IMG/VR virus record: IMGVR_UViG_3300027969_002424
Location: 1-64,000 of that record
Reading direction: 5' to 3' (one strand)
DNA from: a virus
DNA: 64,000 nt
Shown here one piece after another: positions 41,599 through 49,349 of this stretch. The position numbers were made by a program, and so were the translations under genes. A model generated the notes under the pieces. It had not been told where the DNA came from, ran no database searches, and saw only the letters and a list, made by a program, of their open reading frames with translations. Numbering within the stretch: position 1 is the stretch's first letter; the number at the start of each line of letters is the position of its first letter.

Positions 41599-42329
41599 AA
41601 AAATGTATCACAGCCTTACTGCTATGTGCTTCTTTTTGTGCTAATGCTTACCCCGCATTGACTGCACAAGCATGGTTAGTTGCTGATGACAATGGACTTA
41701 TATTAGATGGTTCACACACTAAAGACGTTCGTTCTATTGCTAGCATAACTAAACTGATGACTAGCATAGTTGTATTGGATAGTGGACAATCATTAACTGA
41801 AACAATACCAAAGAAACTATACAATAGAACATTCACTCGACAAGAGTTACTCAATCTAGCCATTATCAAATCAGATAACAATGCTGCTAGAATGCTTTGC
41901 GAATACTATCCGGGCGGTATGTTTAGATGCATTCAAGCAATGAATAATAAAGCTACTGAATTAAAAATGCACAGTAGCAATTTCACTGACCCAACCGGGT
42001 TGCTTACTACCAATGTAAGCACCGCAGAAGATTTAGTTAAGTTGGTAATGGCAGCAAAGAATTACCCAACTATTACTAACGCAAGCAATACCTCAACCAT
42101 TCAATGGCAAATTAACAAAAAGACTCGTGCTATCTTTCACAATACCAATGACCTAGTTGGCAAAGGCGTTGACTTTATAGTAAGTAAAACAGGATGGATA
42201 ACCGCTAGCGGTGGCTGCATTGTTATGATGCTACACGGAGAGCAGGGAGTTAGGACAGTTGTATTACTAGGTAGTAAGAATACAAAGACCCGTATACCAG
42301 AAGCGTATATGGTATCTAAATTACATTAA
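41595..42329 (+). CDS. Secreted D-alanyl-D-alanine (endo)peptidase, peptidase S11/PBP7-like
   Basis: 244 residues with a signal peptide (MKKCITALLLCASFCANAY), starting at TTG 41595 that overlaps the upstream stop. The three active-site motifs of serine penicillin-binding enzymes are intact: SITK (S-x-x-K, about residue 50), SDN in IIKSDNNAARML and KTG in VSKTGWITASGG. S11 enzymes such as PBP7/PBP5 cut D-Ala cross-links in peptidoglycan. A phage copy could aid lysis or modify the wall to let the fibre act. It is the last gene of the plus-strand cassette. Confidence 0.88.
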   Translation: MKKCITALLLCASFCANAYPALTAQAWLVADDNGLILDGSHTKDVRSIASITKLMTSIVVLDSGQSLTETIPKKLYNRTFTRQELLNLAIIKSDNNAARMLCEYYPGGMFRCIQAMNNKATELKMHSSNFTDPTGLLTTNVSTAEDLVKLVMAAKNYPTITNASNTSTIQWQINKKTRAIFHNTNDLVGKGVDFIVSKTGWITASGGCIVMMLHGEQGVRTVVLLGSKNTKTRIPEAYMVSKLH

Positions 42330-42571
42330 CGCTTTTTAGGCATGTAATCTACTCCTGCAATGGGAGTAAAGTCTTTGGTAAGATTGTTAATCATATCTTC
42401 ACCGTACTTTAGTGTAATGAGGCTGAAATTTTGCTCATTACCTTCTTTGTGTATACCGATCATTAAATGTCGATGCCATTTAATTTTTGTGGCAATGATT
42501 TTTTTGACAGAATTATCATTTAAGATATCATCAAAGTTATTATTTTCACGGAAAAAAGTATAGTATTTCAT
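42326..42571 (-). CDS. Conserved hypothetical protein, 81 residues
   Basis: From ATG 42571, which overlaps the upstream stop (ATGA); an ATG three codons earlier is less likely. MKYYTFFRENNNFDDILND, IATKIKWHRHLMIGI and SLITLKYGEDMINNL look like a compact alpha/beta fold. I recall similar small proteins in myophages, with no role known. Converges with the S11 peptidase gene with a 4-nt overlap. Confidence 0.55.
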   Translation of the reverse strand: MKYYTFFRENNNFDDILNDNSVKKIIATKIKWHRHLMIGIHKEGNEQNFSLITLKYGEDMINNLTKDFTPIAGVDYMPKKR

Positions 42572-42768
42572 TGTTTCCACAACACAAAGGCTGTATAGTC
42601 TCGTTCTTCTTCAAAGTAAAATTCGTACATGCCACCATCACTACCAGCTGGTACTACACAATTGTAACCCCATTCGCCAATACAGTTTCTCTCTAACCAG
42701 CCTATCATTGGTCTTAGTTTGCCATAATCAATAATGATTTCAGCTTTGAGTTTCGTATTTAGTGACAA
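42568..42768 (-). CDS. Conserved hypothetical protein, 66 residues
   Basis: LKAEIIIDYGKLRPMIGWLE, then CIGEWGYNCVVPAGSDGGMY and YEFYFEEERDYTAFVLWKQ. The tight hydrophobic pattern suggests a small beta-alpha-beta domain. Its start is 29 nt inside the dCMP deaminase gene. Not recognised beyond a small conserved phage protein. Confidence 0.5.
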   Translation of the reverse strand: MSLNTKLKAEIIIDYGKLRPMIGWLERNCIGEWGYNCVVPAGSDGGMYEFYFEEERDYTAFVLWKQ

Positions 42769-43189
42769 CTAACCCACTACTTTCTAGGAATTGTATTCCT
42801 GACGTATCTCTATATGTATCTCGGTAGTATAAGCTATTGATACCACTCTGATATATTAGTTTAGCACAATTGATGCATGGCGCATGTGTGCAGAACATAG
42901 TCGCACCCTCGCTAGATTCTGTGCTTGCGGACACTTTAGCAATTGCGTTTGTTTCTGCATGTAATACTTCTTGCTTGGTTACAAGCCGCTTTACAAACTT
43001 CTCATCCAATTCAACTACCTCAACTGTCTCACAAGTATTATCCCATCCACTTGGCATACCATTGTAACCTGTAGCAAGTATCTTGTTACCCTTGACAATG
43101 ACAGAACCAACTTGCAATCGTTTAGCATAACTCAATGTGCTAGTGAGTTCTGCTACCTTCATGTAATAATCAATAAATTTTTGTTTCAT
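42740..43189 (-). CDS. Deoxycytidylate (dCMP) deaminase
   Basis: 149 residues. The zinc-cytidine deaminase motifs are present: HAETNAI (H-A-E, about residues 77-83) and HAPCINCAKLIYQSGI (P-C-x-x-C). The start MKQKFIDYYMKVAELTS, YAKRLQVGSVIV and YNGMPSGWDNTCE also fit dCMP deaminases of T-even phages. It converts dCMP to dUMP for thymidylate synthesis. No thymidylate synthase or nucleotide reductase is in the window. Overlaps both neighbours. Confidence 0.9.
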   Translation of the reverse strand: MKQKFIDYYMKVAELTSTLSYAKRLQVGSVIVKGNKILATGYNGMPSGWDNTCETVEVVELDEKFVKRLVTKQEVLHAETNAIAKVSASTESSEGATMFCTHAPCINCAKLIYQSGINSLYYRDTYRDTSGIQFLESSGLVVTKYETQS

Positions 43190-43650
43190 TCTGATTCAAC
43201 CTCAATCCAAGTATGATCTCCTAACCATTTAACAGCAGCAATATATTCATAACTTTCTGGAGCACTAGCACTCCAACCATTTGGTCCTGTTTTAGCTAAT
43301 ATCGTTTTCTTCTTTTCTCTTTCAAATACTAACCAATATGTTTGCCCATGGTAAGTTTGGAACTGATATTCAGCAGCGTGTACTGCGTCGGTTATTTCTA
43401 ATCTGCGTTTAATCTGTCGTGCTTGTTTTTCTAATACACTAACCAATTCCATAATACGATTGTATTCTTGCTCGGCATGCATTCTGCCAACGTTGAGCAT
43501 TATATCTTTTTGTTTTTCAACCGGGACTAAATCAAATTTAACACCGCCTGCTTCAGTTGGGTATGGGGTAATGTTTCTATTAAAGAAGGGCACAAGCGTA
43601 TTGCCTGTGGTTATATCAAAACTATTTCTTCCTTTAAGTTTGTTACTCAT
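43186..43650 (-). CDS. DUF2452-like conserved T4-like protein
   Basis: 154 residues. The core NITPYPTEAGGVKFDLVPVE, KDIMLNVGRMHAEQEYNRIM, a coiled helix (LVSVLEKQARQIKRRLEITD) and the closing YEYIAAVKWLGDHTWIEV match DUF2452, found in cyanophages and some bacteria. Function is unknown. It overlaps the deaminase by 4 nt (ATGA), so it is co-translated with it. Confidence 0.7.
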   Translation of the reverse strand: MSNKLKGRNSFDITTGNTLVPFFNRNITPYPTEAGGVKFDLVPVEKQKDIMLNVGRMHAEQEYNRIMELVSVLEKQARQIKRRLEITDAVHAAEYQFQTYHGQTYWLVFEREKKKTILAKTGPNGWSASAPESYEYIAAVKWLGDHTWIEVESE

Positions 43651-43883
43651 TTTACATAGAATGTTTTGATATGTTCTCTAGCTGACCTGTTGTTTAATAT
43701 ACTTAGTACATAATTTGTCTGATTATATTTTTCACAAAATGCTTCACCTAATTTAGTATTACCTTTGAGTTCTTCAAATAGAAAATTCTTACAAAAATCA
43801 TCAAATTCTTCTTGGGTGATATAGAAGCCTTCAGCTTTGCCCGGAAAATACGATACTAATTCTTTTGCCATCTGTTCAAACAT
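43647..43883 (-). CDS. Hypothetical protein, 78 residues
   Basis: Begins MFEQMAKELVSYFPGKAEGF at ATG 43883; upstream starts would lie inside the next gene. The rest is helical and acidic (EEFDDFCKNFLFEELKGNTK, AREHIKTFYVK). It overlaps DUF2452 by 4 nt. No family recognised. Confidence 0.5.
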   Translation of the reverse strand: MFEQMAKELVSYFPGKAEGFYITQEEFDDFCKNFLFEELKGNTKLGEAFCEKYNQTNYVLSILNNRSAREHIKTFYVK

Positions 43884-43884
43884 A

Positions 43885-44418
43885 TCAATCCCACATGCTA
43901 CGAAAATACTTACCGAACAGTTCCAAACCTTCTTGTATCCGTTCATCGTGTTTCATGTGCCCGACATGGTCATACCAGTGTGCATCAGGATTCTTATCTA
44001 CCATTTTGTATGTTGCTTCCAACACACCAGTAACTGGATTAGGATATTGTTTATCGGTCTTTACCCAATCATATTTAGGTTCGCCATGATGATATTGATC
44101 ATCATAATCAGCTTTGAGTAGTTGCTCAAAAGACCATATCATCTTGTCTAGTGTTTCATCCCATTTTTCTAGTCCTGCTTTCCAAGCATCATCGTATGAC
44201 TCTTGGTAAAACTCAAAACTATCTTGACTGCTAGAGGATCCATCATCAGCAAATTCATTTGGTACACCTTGCTTAGTTGCTTTAAGTTGCAGTAATGCTG
44301 GGTATATGATTAGTGCTAGAGTATGGTCCAATCCCCAAGTATCGTATGTATCAATTTGTACATCAATCTTTCTACGGGTCTTGTTATTCTTTGGATATTT
44401 GCCTATGTTTATTTTCAT
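43885..44418 (-). CDS. Conserved hypothetical protein, 177 residues
   Basis: Contains MKINIGKYPKNNKTRRKIDV, QIDTYDTWGLDHTLALIIYP, then DEWDET-like EKWDETLDKMIWSFEQLLKA and a C-terminal HMKHDERIQEGLELFGKYFR. Acid residues are frequent. I recall proteins with WGLD...LA..I.P.L..LK in many T4-like phages, without known function. One base separates it from the gene downstream. Confidence 0.6.
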   Translation of the reverse strand: MKINIGKYPKNNKTRRKIDVQIDTYDTWGLDHTLALIIYPALLQLKATKQGVPNEFADDGSSSSQDSFEFYQESYDDAWKAGLEKWDETLDKMIWSFEQLLKADYDDQYHHGEPKYDWVKTDKQYPNPVTGVLEATYKMVDKNPDAHWYDHVGHMKHDERIQEGLELFGKYFRSMWD

Positions 44419-44420
44419 GT

Positions 44421-44615
44421 TTAGCAGTCAATATCTACATTACGACCTTTTGGTAAACTCAATCTCTTATTGCGTTGGATGCGTGTTTCTTCCATAGCAG
44501 CAGTTTCAAGTGCTTTTAAATGATGCTTGTGATTTTCTTGTTGATATTGTTTGATAGCCGCAAGGTGACGAACTTGAAAAGCCTTTTCTTGTTCCGTTAC
44601 CTTGTTTACCTTCAT
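44421..44615 (-). CDS. Hypothetical protein, 64 residues
   Basis: From ATG 44615, overlapping the upstream stop (ATGA) with GGAAG upstream. MKVNKVTEQEKAFQVRHLAA, a helical stretch rich in Gln/His/Ala, then RNKRLSLPKGRNVDIDC. No domain recognised; probably a small soluble helical protein. Confidence 0.45.
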   Translation of the reverse strand: MKVNKVTEQEKAFQVRHLAAIKQYQQENHKHHLKALETAAMEETRIQRNKRLSLPKGRNVDIDC

Positions 44616-44962
44616 AATGTTGTTTTTACTTCCCCGTCGACAAACCAAACTATTTCTTCATCATAAGTAACACCTGCAATCTCTGTTTTGCCTTTTGCAA
44701 TTAATGCAAGTTCTTCCAATGATTTACCTTGACCAATAAATTGATTACTGGTATGCTCATATAGATAAAGTAATTCATTAATATTTTCAATGAAATATTT
44801 CTTAACTTGGATTACTTCAACCTTTTCCTCTTCCTCAAAATCTACCCCGGCTTCTTCTAATGCTTTCTGTAGACGATATAGTGTATATCTTGTACCAAAA
44901 AAAGCTCCTGCTAAAAATATAGACAATGACTGGAGTAGATAAATGATTGTAGAGTATTCCAT
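44612..44962 (-). CDS. Small single-pass membrane protein
   Basis: 116 residues. An N-terminal TM segment (IIYLLQSLSIFLAGAFFGTR) is followed by an acidic coiled region (LQKALEEAGVDFEEEEKVEV) and a folded C-terminal domain (GVTYDEEIVWFVDGEVKTTL). A late-like AATAAATA lies 5 nt upstream. Role unknown. Confidence 0.5.
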   Translation of the reverse strand: MEYSTIIYLLQSLSIFLAGAFFGTRYTLYRLQKALEEAGVDFEEEEKVEVIQVKKYFIENINELLYLYEHTSNQFIGQGKSLEELALIAKGKTEIAGVTYDEEIVWFVDGEVKTTL

Positions 44963-44966
44963 AGTA

Positions 44967-45248
44967 TTATTTATTAATAGTTAAATTAGACCATTTTTTC
45001 AACTTGTGAAACTTATTTAGTTTAGCTTCTTTAATTCCTTCAACAGTGACACCAACATTCATATCTGTCAACAGTTCTACCATTGCAAACAAGTCACCAA
45101 TTTCTTCTTCAAGCATATTTATGTTAGTTCTGTTTTTACCCGGTTTCATTTGATCGGGTCCAAAACGCATACACTTACTAACTGCTTGTGTGACCTCTGC
45201 ACATTCCTCTTGTAATATTAGTAATAATTCTTTTGTTTGTTCGTTCAT
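44967..45248 (-). CDS. MazG-like nucleotide pyrophosphohydrolase
   Basis: 93 residues from ATG 45248, which overlaps the upstream stop as TAATG. An ATG four codons earlier is possible. The all-alpha NTP-PPase motif is present: LQEECAEVTQAVSKCMRFG (E-E-x-x-E) and EEEIGDLFAMVELL (E-x-x-D). These enzymes hydrolyse NTP or dNTP to NMP and PPi, and are frequent in phages, possibly lowering (p)ppGpp or modified dNTP. Small single-domain form. Confidence 0.75.
   Translation of the reverse strand: MNEQTKELLLILQEECAEVTQAVSKCMRFGPDQMKPGKNRTNINMLEEEIGDLFAMVELLTDMNVGVTVEGIKEAKLNKFHKLKKWSNLTINK
44968..44975 (-). promoter_or_regulatory. Candidate late promoter element AATAAATA
   Basis: Minus-strand AATAAATA, 5 nt before ATG 44962; it overlaps the 3' end of the MazG-like gene. 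Confidence 0.35.
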
Positions 45249-45466
45249 TACTTGTTCCATTGTGTATTCAGTATAGAAACAACATAATCAGTTGATTCAG
45301 ATACTTCCCATGTTCCATGTGGTGGACAGAAAACAAAAGTAACATTCTCTGTTTCTCCAGTTTCTCTGAGTACAGGTGATGTATGAATTGATTGAATCAA
45401 ATCACTATTAAGTGCTATCTGCGTTCCACGATAAGCTGGGTTTGCGTTTGTTAGTATAATGTACAT
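45248..45466 (-). CDS. Conserved small beta-rich phage protein
   Basis: 72 residues: MYIILTNANPAYRGTQIALN, then IHTSPVLRETGETENVTFVF and CPPHGTWEVSESTDYVVSIL. I recall this pattern from many phage genomes, without function; the fold is probably a small beta-barrel. Its stop overlaps the MazG-like start (TAATG). Confidence 0.55.
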   Translation of the reverse strand: MYIILTNANPAYRGTQIALNSDLIQSIHTSPVLRETGETENVTFVFCPPHGTWEVSESTDYVVSILNTQWNK

Positions 45467-45475
45467 TTTGTTTCC

Positions 45476-45934
45476 TTAGTTTGTTTTTGCGTTTTTTAAA
45501 TATGTCTCGTTATGTATCCATTTGTTATTCGTAAAGAATCCCCAATCTCGTTGCTGAGGTCCCATAAAGAATAACGTAGTAGCAGGTTTGTTGTTATCCA
45601 GTTCAAGCCAATGATATTCATTTGACTTACGCATGATAATGCTTCCCGGGCCGCGCCATCTAATAAATTCAGCGAATTGCTCACCTTTACTATTAAATTG
45701 AGGGGTATGCTCATAGTAACCGCCACTAAGAATGATTGTCATAAAAGACCATGGATGATCATGCATAATTGGATCATCAGACCTTACAATCTTATGTAGT
45801 GTGACATTGAAGGGGAACCATTTGCGGTCTTTGAGAAAGACATAGTAACGGTGCATATAGTCTGCGCCAGTTCTACGATCTGGAATTAACCTGTATCGAC
45901 CTAGTTTGTTCATAACCTTATGAAATATGTTCAT
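45476..45934 (-). CDS. Cupin-fold protein
   Basis: 152 residues. The cupin motif 1 is clear as IMHDHPWSFMTIILSGGYYE (about 57-76, His/His/Glu), and motif 2 as GSIIMRKSNEYHWLEL (about 98-113), giving one jelly-roll with a likely metal centre. The basic N-terminus (MNKLGRYRLIPDRRTGADYM) is unassigned. A sugar isomerase, a dioxygenase or a simple binding protein are all possible. The related 2-oxoglutarate-type gene at 1.8 kb is a different subfamily. Confidence 0.65.
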   Translation of the reverse strand: MNIFHKVMNKLGRYRLIPDRRTGADYMHRYYVFLKDRKWFPFNVTLHKIVRSDDPIMHDHPWSFMTIILSGGYYEHTPQFNSKGEQFAEFIRWRGPGSIIMRKSNEYHWLELDNNKPATTLFFMGPQQRDWGFFTNNKWIHNETYLKNAKTN

Positions 45935-45957
45935 GTAACTCCTAGTATAAAATAATT

Positions 45958-45978
45958 AACGGGCTTGAGGTGCCCGTT
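45958..45978 (-). terminator. Intrinsic terminator after winged-helix gene
   Basis: Stem AACGGGC / GCCCGTT with a 7-nt loop, followed on the minus strand by AATTATTTTATA. It lies downstream of the stop at 45997. Confidence 0.7.
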
Positions 45979-45996
45979 GAACCTAGCTAGTCAATA

Positions 45997-46254
45997 TTAG
46001 ACTAGACCAAGAGCCAAAGCCTTGTAACCAGCAGCTACAACTTCACGGCTAGGACGACCCAAACGGTACTTAGTAGAAGTACGACCTTTAGTGTCGGTGT
46101 GCTTGTTAGCATATACAGCAAAACCTGCATAACGCAAATCGCTAACAGTAGCGGTTGGGTTCTTCACGCCAAAACGTGCAGCAATTTGTTTTGCGGTGAG
46201 TTGCTCACCTTTTTGTAGTGCCTCTAAGACACGGGCTTGTTTAGTTAAAGTCAT
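45997..46254 (-). CDS. Winged-helix DNA-binding regulator-like protein
   Basis: 85 residues from ATG 46254 (AAGGA upstream; the longer frame to 46353 runs through the promoter). MTLTKQARVLEALQKGEQLT, AKQIAARFGVKNPTATVSDL and the wing YANKHTDTKGRTSTKYRLG give a textbook winged helix. The tail (PSREVVAAGYKALALGL) is helical. Higher expression is suggested by a good sigma-70 promoter and its own terminator, i.e. a monocistronic early regulator. Confidence 0.75.
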   Translation of the reverse strand: MTLTKQARVLEALQKGEQLTAKQIAARFGVKNPTATVSDLRYAGFAVYANKHTDTKGRTSTKYRLGRPSREVVAAGYKALALGLV

Positions 46255-46300
46255 TTTGTTTTCCTTATTAAATGATTCATCGTTGTTACGATGTACTACA

Positions 46301-46329
46301 ATTATACGATAATATCTATTCTTATACAA
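46301..46329 (-). promoter_or_regulatory. Sigma-70-type promoter of winged-helix gene
   Basis: Minus strand TTGTAT (46324-46329), 17 nt, TATAAT (46301-46306); the ATG at 46254 follows with AAGGA. Confidence 0.65.
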
Positions 46330-46355
46330 GAAGTATTGGACATATTGTTGCATAT

Positions 46356-47198
46356 TTAAATGTCCAAAAACAATGTCTGAAACACATCGGCTTGACTATC
46401 ATGTCCTGCATAACCTCGAGGATTGCAAACCACGCGGGTCGTACCAACCATGTAGTCACTAGGATCATGCATATGACCGTGAGTCCAAAGAACAATCTGT
46501 GGATGATCCAAGATAAATTCGCTCAAGTCGCTAGCATATCCACCGTTCATCAATTGATCATTGCGATAGCGTTCATGTATGCTATTCAATGTAGGTGCAT
46601 GATGCCCTACAACAACAACTTTGTTATCTTTTCTATCAGCCAATACTGTTTTAAAATAAGCTACTGTTCTTTGATGGCGATGCATTGCGTGAGCAGGACG
46701 CAACTTAGTAAAGCCGAGTTCATCATTACGAATGATTCTAAAGTCATTCATCATATCACCCAATGCATGTAATGTAAGAGGATCACCTTTGTTACAGTCA
46801 GTCCACAATGTTGCACCAATGAATGTTACATCATCAATGACCTTAAGTTCTTGCTCAAGGAAATAGATGTTTGGAAACTTACTATATTCATCACGCAGGT
46901 ACTGGATACTGGCTTTCCAATTACCATGATAAAATTCGTGATTGCCTGCAATTACCACAACATGCGGGAATTGAAAACTACAACGTTTCATAAAGTCACG
47001 GAATCGTTGTGCTGATGCTTGTCTGCGACCTAAGTTAGGGATGTTCACCGGGTCCATTGGATGCACCTCAGGATGGTTGTGCAGGTCCTCAGCGACAAGA
47101 ATATCGCCGGACAATATCAATACATCAGCATTCTCTGTATTCTGAATGTTGATATCTTGGAACTCTAAGTGCAGGTCACTGCACAATGCTATTTTCAT
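46356..47198 (-). CDS. Calcineurin-like metallophosphoesterase
   Basis: 280 residues. The complete active-site set is present: CSDLHLEF (D-x-H, residues 7-14), LSGDILVAEDL (G-D), GNHEFYHG (G-N-H-E), VVVGHHAPT (G-H-H) and WTHGHMHDPSD (G-H-x-H). This fits an active two-metal phosphoesterase with unknown substrate (nucleic acid or nucleotide). It is in contrast to the metallophosphatase-like protein at 53.8 kb, which has lost these residues. Overlaps the upstream gene by 4 nt. Confidence 0.85.
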   Translation of the reverse strand: MKIALCSDLHLEFQDINIQNTENADVLILSGDILVAEDLHNHPEVHPMDPVNIPNLGRRQASAQRFRDFMKRCSFQFPHVVVIAGNHEFYHGNWKASIQYLRDEYSKFPNIYFLEQELKVIDDVTFIGATLWTDCNKGDPLTLHALGDMMNDFRIIRNDELGFTKLRPAHAMHRHQRTVAYFKTVLADRKDNKVVVVGHHAPTLNSIHERYRNDQLMNGGYASDLSEFILDHPQIVLWTHGHMHDPSDYMVGTTRVVCNPRGYAGHDSQADVFQTLFLDI

Positions 47199-47563
47199 TT
47201 TAATGCTTTTTTCATTTGTTTATCGTTCATATAAACATCATATGTGTTTGGCCCAGTTTGATGTAATGCTAACAAGTCTGATTGACTTATTGATGTTCCC
47301 ACAACGCTAGCCTTTTTCCCTACGGGAACATTTTCATTTTCCTCGTGTGTAATATTTAGTTCCATAGGCTCACCTGTTTCATCTACTGCCATAGAATTCA
47401 GTAGATAGTCATCTTCATCTAGTTCCATGATTAACCCACTCATGTACTTTTTATCATGCGGGTTATGAACATCAAAAATTTCTAGCCCGTAGTATTCTGG
47501 GAAGCGAGAAATCAATGTTGCGCCATTCCGTTTCAATTCTAGTATGCGATCAAATCCGTTCAT
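47195..47563 (-). CDS. Hypothetical protein, 122 residues
   Basis: MNGFDRILELKRNGATLISR, an acidic middle (LIMELDEDDYLLNSMAVDET) and KKASVVGTSISQSDLLALHQ, then a short Lys tail. Possibly an alpha/beta domain. It is co-transcribed with the metallophosphoesterase behind a sigma-70-type promoter. No family recognised. Confidence 0.5.
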   Translation of the reverse strand: MNGFDRILELKRNGATLISRFPEYYGLEIFDVHNPHDKKYMSGLIMELDEDDYLLNSMAVDETGEPMELNITHEENENVPVGKKASVVGTSISQSDLLALHQTGPNTYDVYMNDKQMKKALK

Positions 47564-47590
47564 AATCTATTCCTAAGTAATTAAAATAGT

Positions 47591-47619
47591 AGTATACACT
47601 AAGTTTGATTTATAGTCAA
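47591..47619 (-). promoter_or_regulatory. Sigma-70-type promoter
   Basis: Minus strand TTGACT (47614-47619), 17-nt spacer, TATACT (47591-47596), before ATG 47563. Confidence 0.65.
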
Positions 47620-47621
47620 TC

Positions 47622-47888
47622 TTATTTTGTTAACAATTCTATTAATTTCTTTTGGGTGATAACCTCGTGAACACCCTTTACTTCTTTTACTATCATTTCC
47701 ATCTCAACGATTTCCCAATCAGATATTTTGTGACTCTGATGTTGGTTTGACATAACAACTGTCAGGAATGATCGTAAGCCTCCAATCTTTTGAAAGATTC
47801 GTCCAATATTATCATAGTGATTATGATATGGAGTACCACTTACAAACATCGCTGGGTTGTCTTTACTTCTAATCTTGTAATAAATCAT
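47622..47888 (-). CDS. Conserved small phage protein, 88 residues
   Basis: From ATG 47888 (MIYYKIRSKDNPAMFVSGTP). The KIR.K...MF..G start, IGRIFQKIGGLRSFLTVVMS and WEIVEMEMIVKEV are a pattern I recall in many T4-like phages. Function unknown. An upstream ATG at 47918 lies in the 3' part of the next gene. Confidence 0.55.
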   Translation of the reverse strand: MIYYKIRSKDNPAMFVSGTPYHNHYDNIGRIFQKIGGLRSFLTVVMSNQHQSHKISDWEIVEMEMIVKEVKGVHEVITQKKLIELLTK

Positions 47889-47893
47889 TACAT

Positions 47894-48139
47894 TTAACCG
47901 TGTTTTAAAACAAACCATACCTCATCACTATTAGTATTAATTCGTATTTCAGTCAAAGTACGGTATTCACCACTAAATATGAATTCTGTATCGTAATTAA
48001 ATTTGCTCTTTAAAAATTTTTTGATATTGGTATGATACTCAACTGTACTTTCAGGGTTTGTTACTGGTCCGATTAATTTATAAAATGCATTTGTAACATT
48101 TTCATTTTTGGTAGGCCTAACCATGTCAATTATAATCAT
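47894..48139 (-). CDS. Hypothetical protein, 81 residues
   Basis: From ATG 48139, overlapping the SWIM-gene stop (ATGA): MIIIDMVRPTKNENVTNAFY, then IKKFLKSKFNYDTEFIFSGE and VWFVLKHG. A small alpha/beta protein, not recognised. Confidence 0.5.
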   Translation of the reverse strand: MIIIDMVRPTKNENVTNAFYKLIGPVTNPESTVEYHTNIKKFLKSKFNYDTEFIFSGEYRTLTEIRINTNSDEVWFVLKHG

Positions 48140-48468
48140 ACTAATTCTGCTATATGTTTGCAAGTGCCACGGAATGTATATCCAGGGCAGGTGCATGACT
48201 TTTCTTCTGTGTCAATAGAGTACACCTGACCCTTGCTACCGGACACTTTGATAATTGTACTCTTTTCTTTAACCTTTTTAAAGGGATTTGGGTTAAGTGC
48301 TACAAACTTACGACCACGCTTGTCAATAGTCAGTGGTGTTTTGAAATAGAGTGGCGTAGTAGAACCCTGCTTGATGTATGCAAGCACCTTGGTACCATCA
48401 AGCAAATATTTATGATTGGGCTGAACATCTCCCGACCATACTGTTGTTTCTACTACTGCTTCCATCAT
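48136..48468 (-). CDS. SWIM zinc-finger protein
   Basis: 110 residues. The C-terminus SCTCPGYTFRGTCKHIAEL is a SWIM finger (C-x-C-x(n)-C-x-H). The N-terminal 80 residues (HKYLLDGTKVLAYIKQGS; KFVALNPNPFKKVKEKST; VSGSKGQVYSIDTEEKS) form a beta-rich region. SWIM fingers bind DNA or proteins and occur in helicases and recombination regulators. The start overlaps the upstream stop (TAATG). Likely an early DNA-transaction or host-takeover factor. Confidence 0.75.
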   Translation of the reverse strand: MMEAVVETTVWSGDVQPNHKYLLDGTKVLAYIKQGSTTPLYFKTPLTIDKRGRKFVALNPNPFKKVKEKSTIIKVSGSKGQVYSIDTEEKSCTCPGYTFRGTCKHIAELV

Positions 48469-48671
48469 TAAACCTTAAACAAATCGTTGAGTGAAGTCCA
48501 CGGAACAGTGGAATAGTTACTATCATAACTATCATTCACCAGTCGATACTTACGGCCCATGGATTTTATATACTCGCCCTGACCGTCAGTATAAACCCGT
48601 CGCATTTCTGTATAGGTGTTTTTCACAACTCCGTCCAGTAGCGCACGACAGGTAATTTTACGCTTGTTCAT
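48468..48671 (-). CDS. Hypothetical basic protein, 67 residues
   Basis: MNKRKITCRALLDGVVKNTY, TEMRRVYTDGQGEYIKSMGR and a tail SDSNYSTVPWTSLNDLFKV-like. Many basic and Tyr residues. It overlaps the SWIM-finger gene by one base. Not recognised. Confidence 0.5.
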   Translation of the reverse strand: MNKRKITCRALLDGVVKNTYTEMRRVYTDGQGEYIKSMGRKYRLVNDSYDSNYSTVPWTSLNDLFKV

Positions 48672-48817
48672 TTTTCAACTCCGTACTTGGCAAGTTCCTC
48701 GAAGGTGTTGATGGTGCCATCTTCAATCAATGCAATCAAACAATCAAACTCGTCACGATCACTAGAGCCAAACTCGTCTTCCTGCTCGTAAGCTAGGGCT
48801 AGTAGTTGTTCTTTCAT
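48668..48817 (-). CDS. Hypothetical acidic protein, 49 residues
   Basis: MKEQLLALAYEQEDEFGSSD, then RDEFDCLIALIEDGTINTFE and ELAKYGVEK. Very acidic and helical. Its ATG overlaps the upstream stop as TAATG and its stop overlaps the next ATG as ATGA, so it is bracketed by translational couplings and very likely real. Small acidic proteins in early phage regions are often inhibitors of host proteins; this is inference. Confidence 0.6.
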   Translation of the reverse strand: MKEQLLALAYEQEDEFGSSDRDEFDCLIALIEDGTINTFEELAKYGVEK

Positions 48818-49284
48818 TATGCAGTCACCTTAGCCAATTGCTCAGCCAATACATACAATTGTCCAGGCACCATTGAATCATGGCTACGATTAACACCAAC
48901 ATACCACACACCATCACACATAATGTAATAGTATTCGCAATCATATTCCTTGCTCAAAAATTCGGCATACGATTGGTCCACTGTGAATTCAACATTTTTA
49001 TCGCCGCGATCACGACCATAGAATGTAGTCATCTTGCCGTACAATTCGGCATACTTTTCATGGGAGATGTTAGGGATAACATCGCAACCGCTGAAGGGAT
49101 GTTTTTCACCGATTTCTTCTTTAAGACTAGAGATAAAACCAAGAGCAACCAGATGATTTGCCTTAGCACTATCATAGTGGTCCTGCAGGATACGACCATT
49201 GTGTTCCAGATAACCATCCCAGTGACAGTAAACGCTTTTCAGTTTCTCACCATGCATGACACCGATTCGTGAACGTGTACCCAT
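48817..49284 (-). CDS. Conserved phage protein (MGTRSRIGV family)
   Basis: 155 residues: MGTRSRIGVMHGEKLKSVYC, HWDGYLEHNGRILQDHYDSA and ALGFISSLKEEIG are a pattern widespread in phages with no assigned function. The middle holds HPFSGCDVIPNISHEKYAEL and the C-terminus YYYIMCDGVWYVGVNRSHDS. A perfect sigma-70 promoter and AGGAG precede the start; likely early. Confidence 0.65.
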   Translation of the reverse strand: MGTRSRIGVMHGEKLKSVYCHWDGYLEHNGRILQDHYDSAKANHLVALGFISSLKEEIGEKHPFSGCDVIPNISHEKYAELYGKMTTFYGRDRGDKNVEFTVDQSYAEFLSKEYDCEYYYIMCDGVWYVGVNRSHDSMVPGQLYVLAEQLAKVTA

Positions 49285-49317
49285 TTGAAACTCCTGTTGT
49301 TAACTGATTAAGACTCT

Positions 49318-49346
49318 ATTATATACCCGAATCCATTTATTGTCAA
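49318..49346 (-). promoter_or_regulatory. Consensus sigma-70 promoter
   Basis: Minus strand TTGACA (49341-49346), 17 nt, TATAAT (49318-49323), before ATG 49284 with AGGAG. Confidence 0.88.
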
Positions 49347-49349
49347 CTA

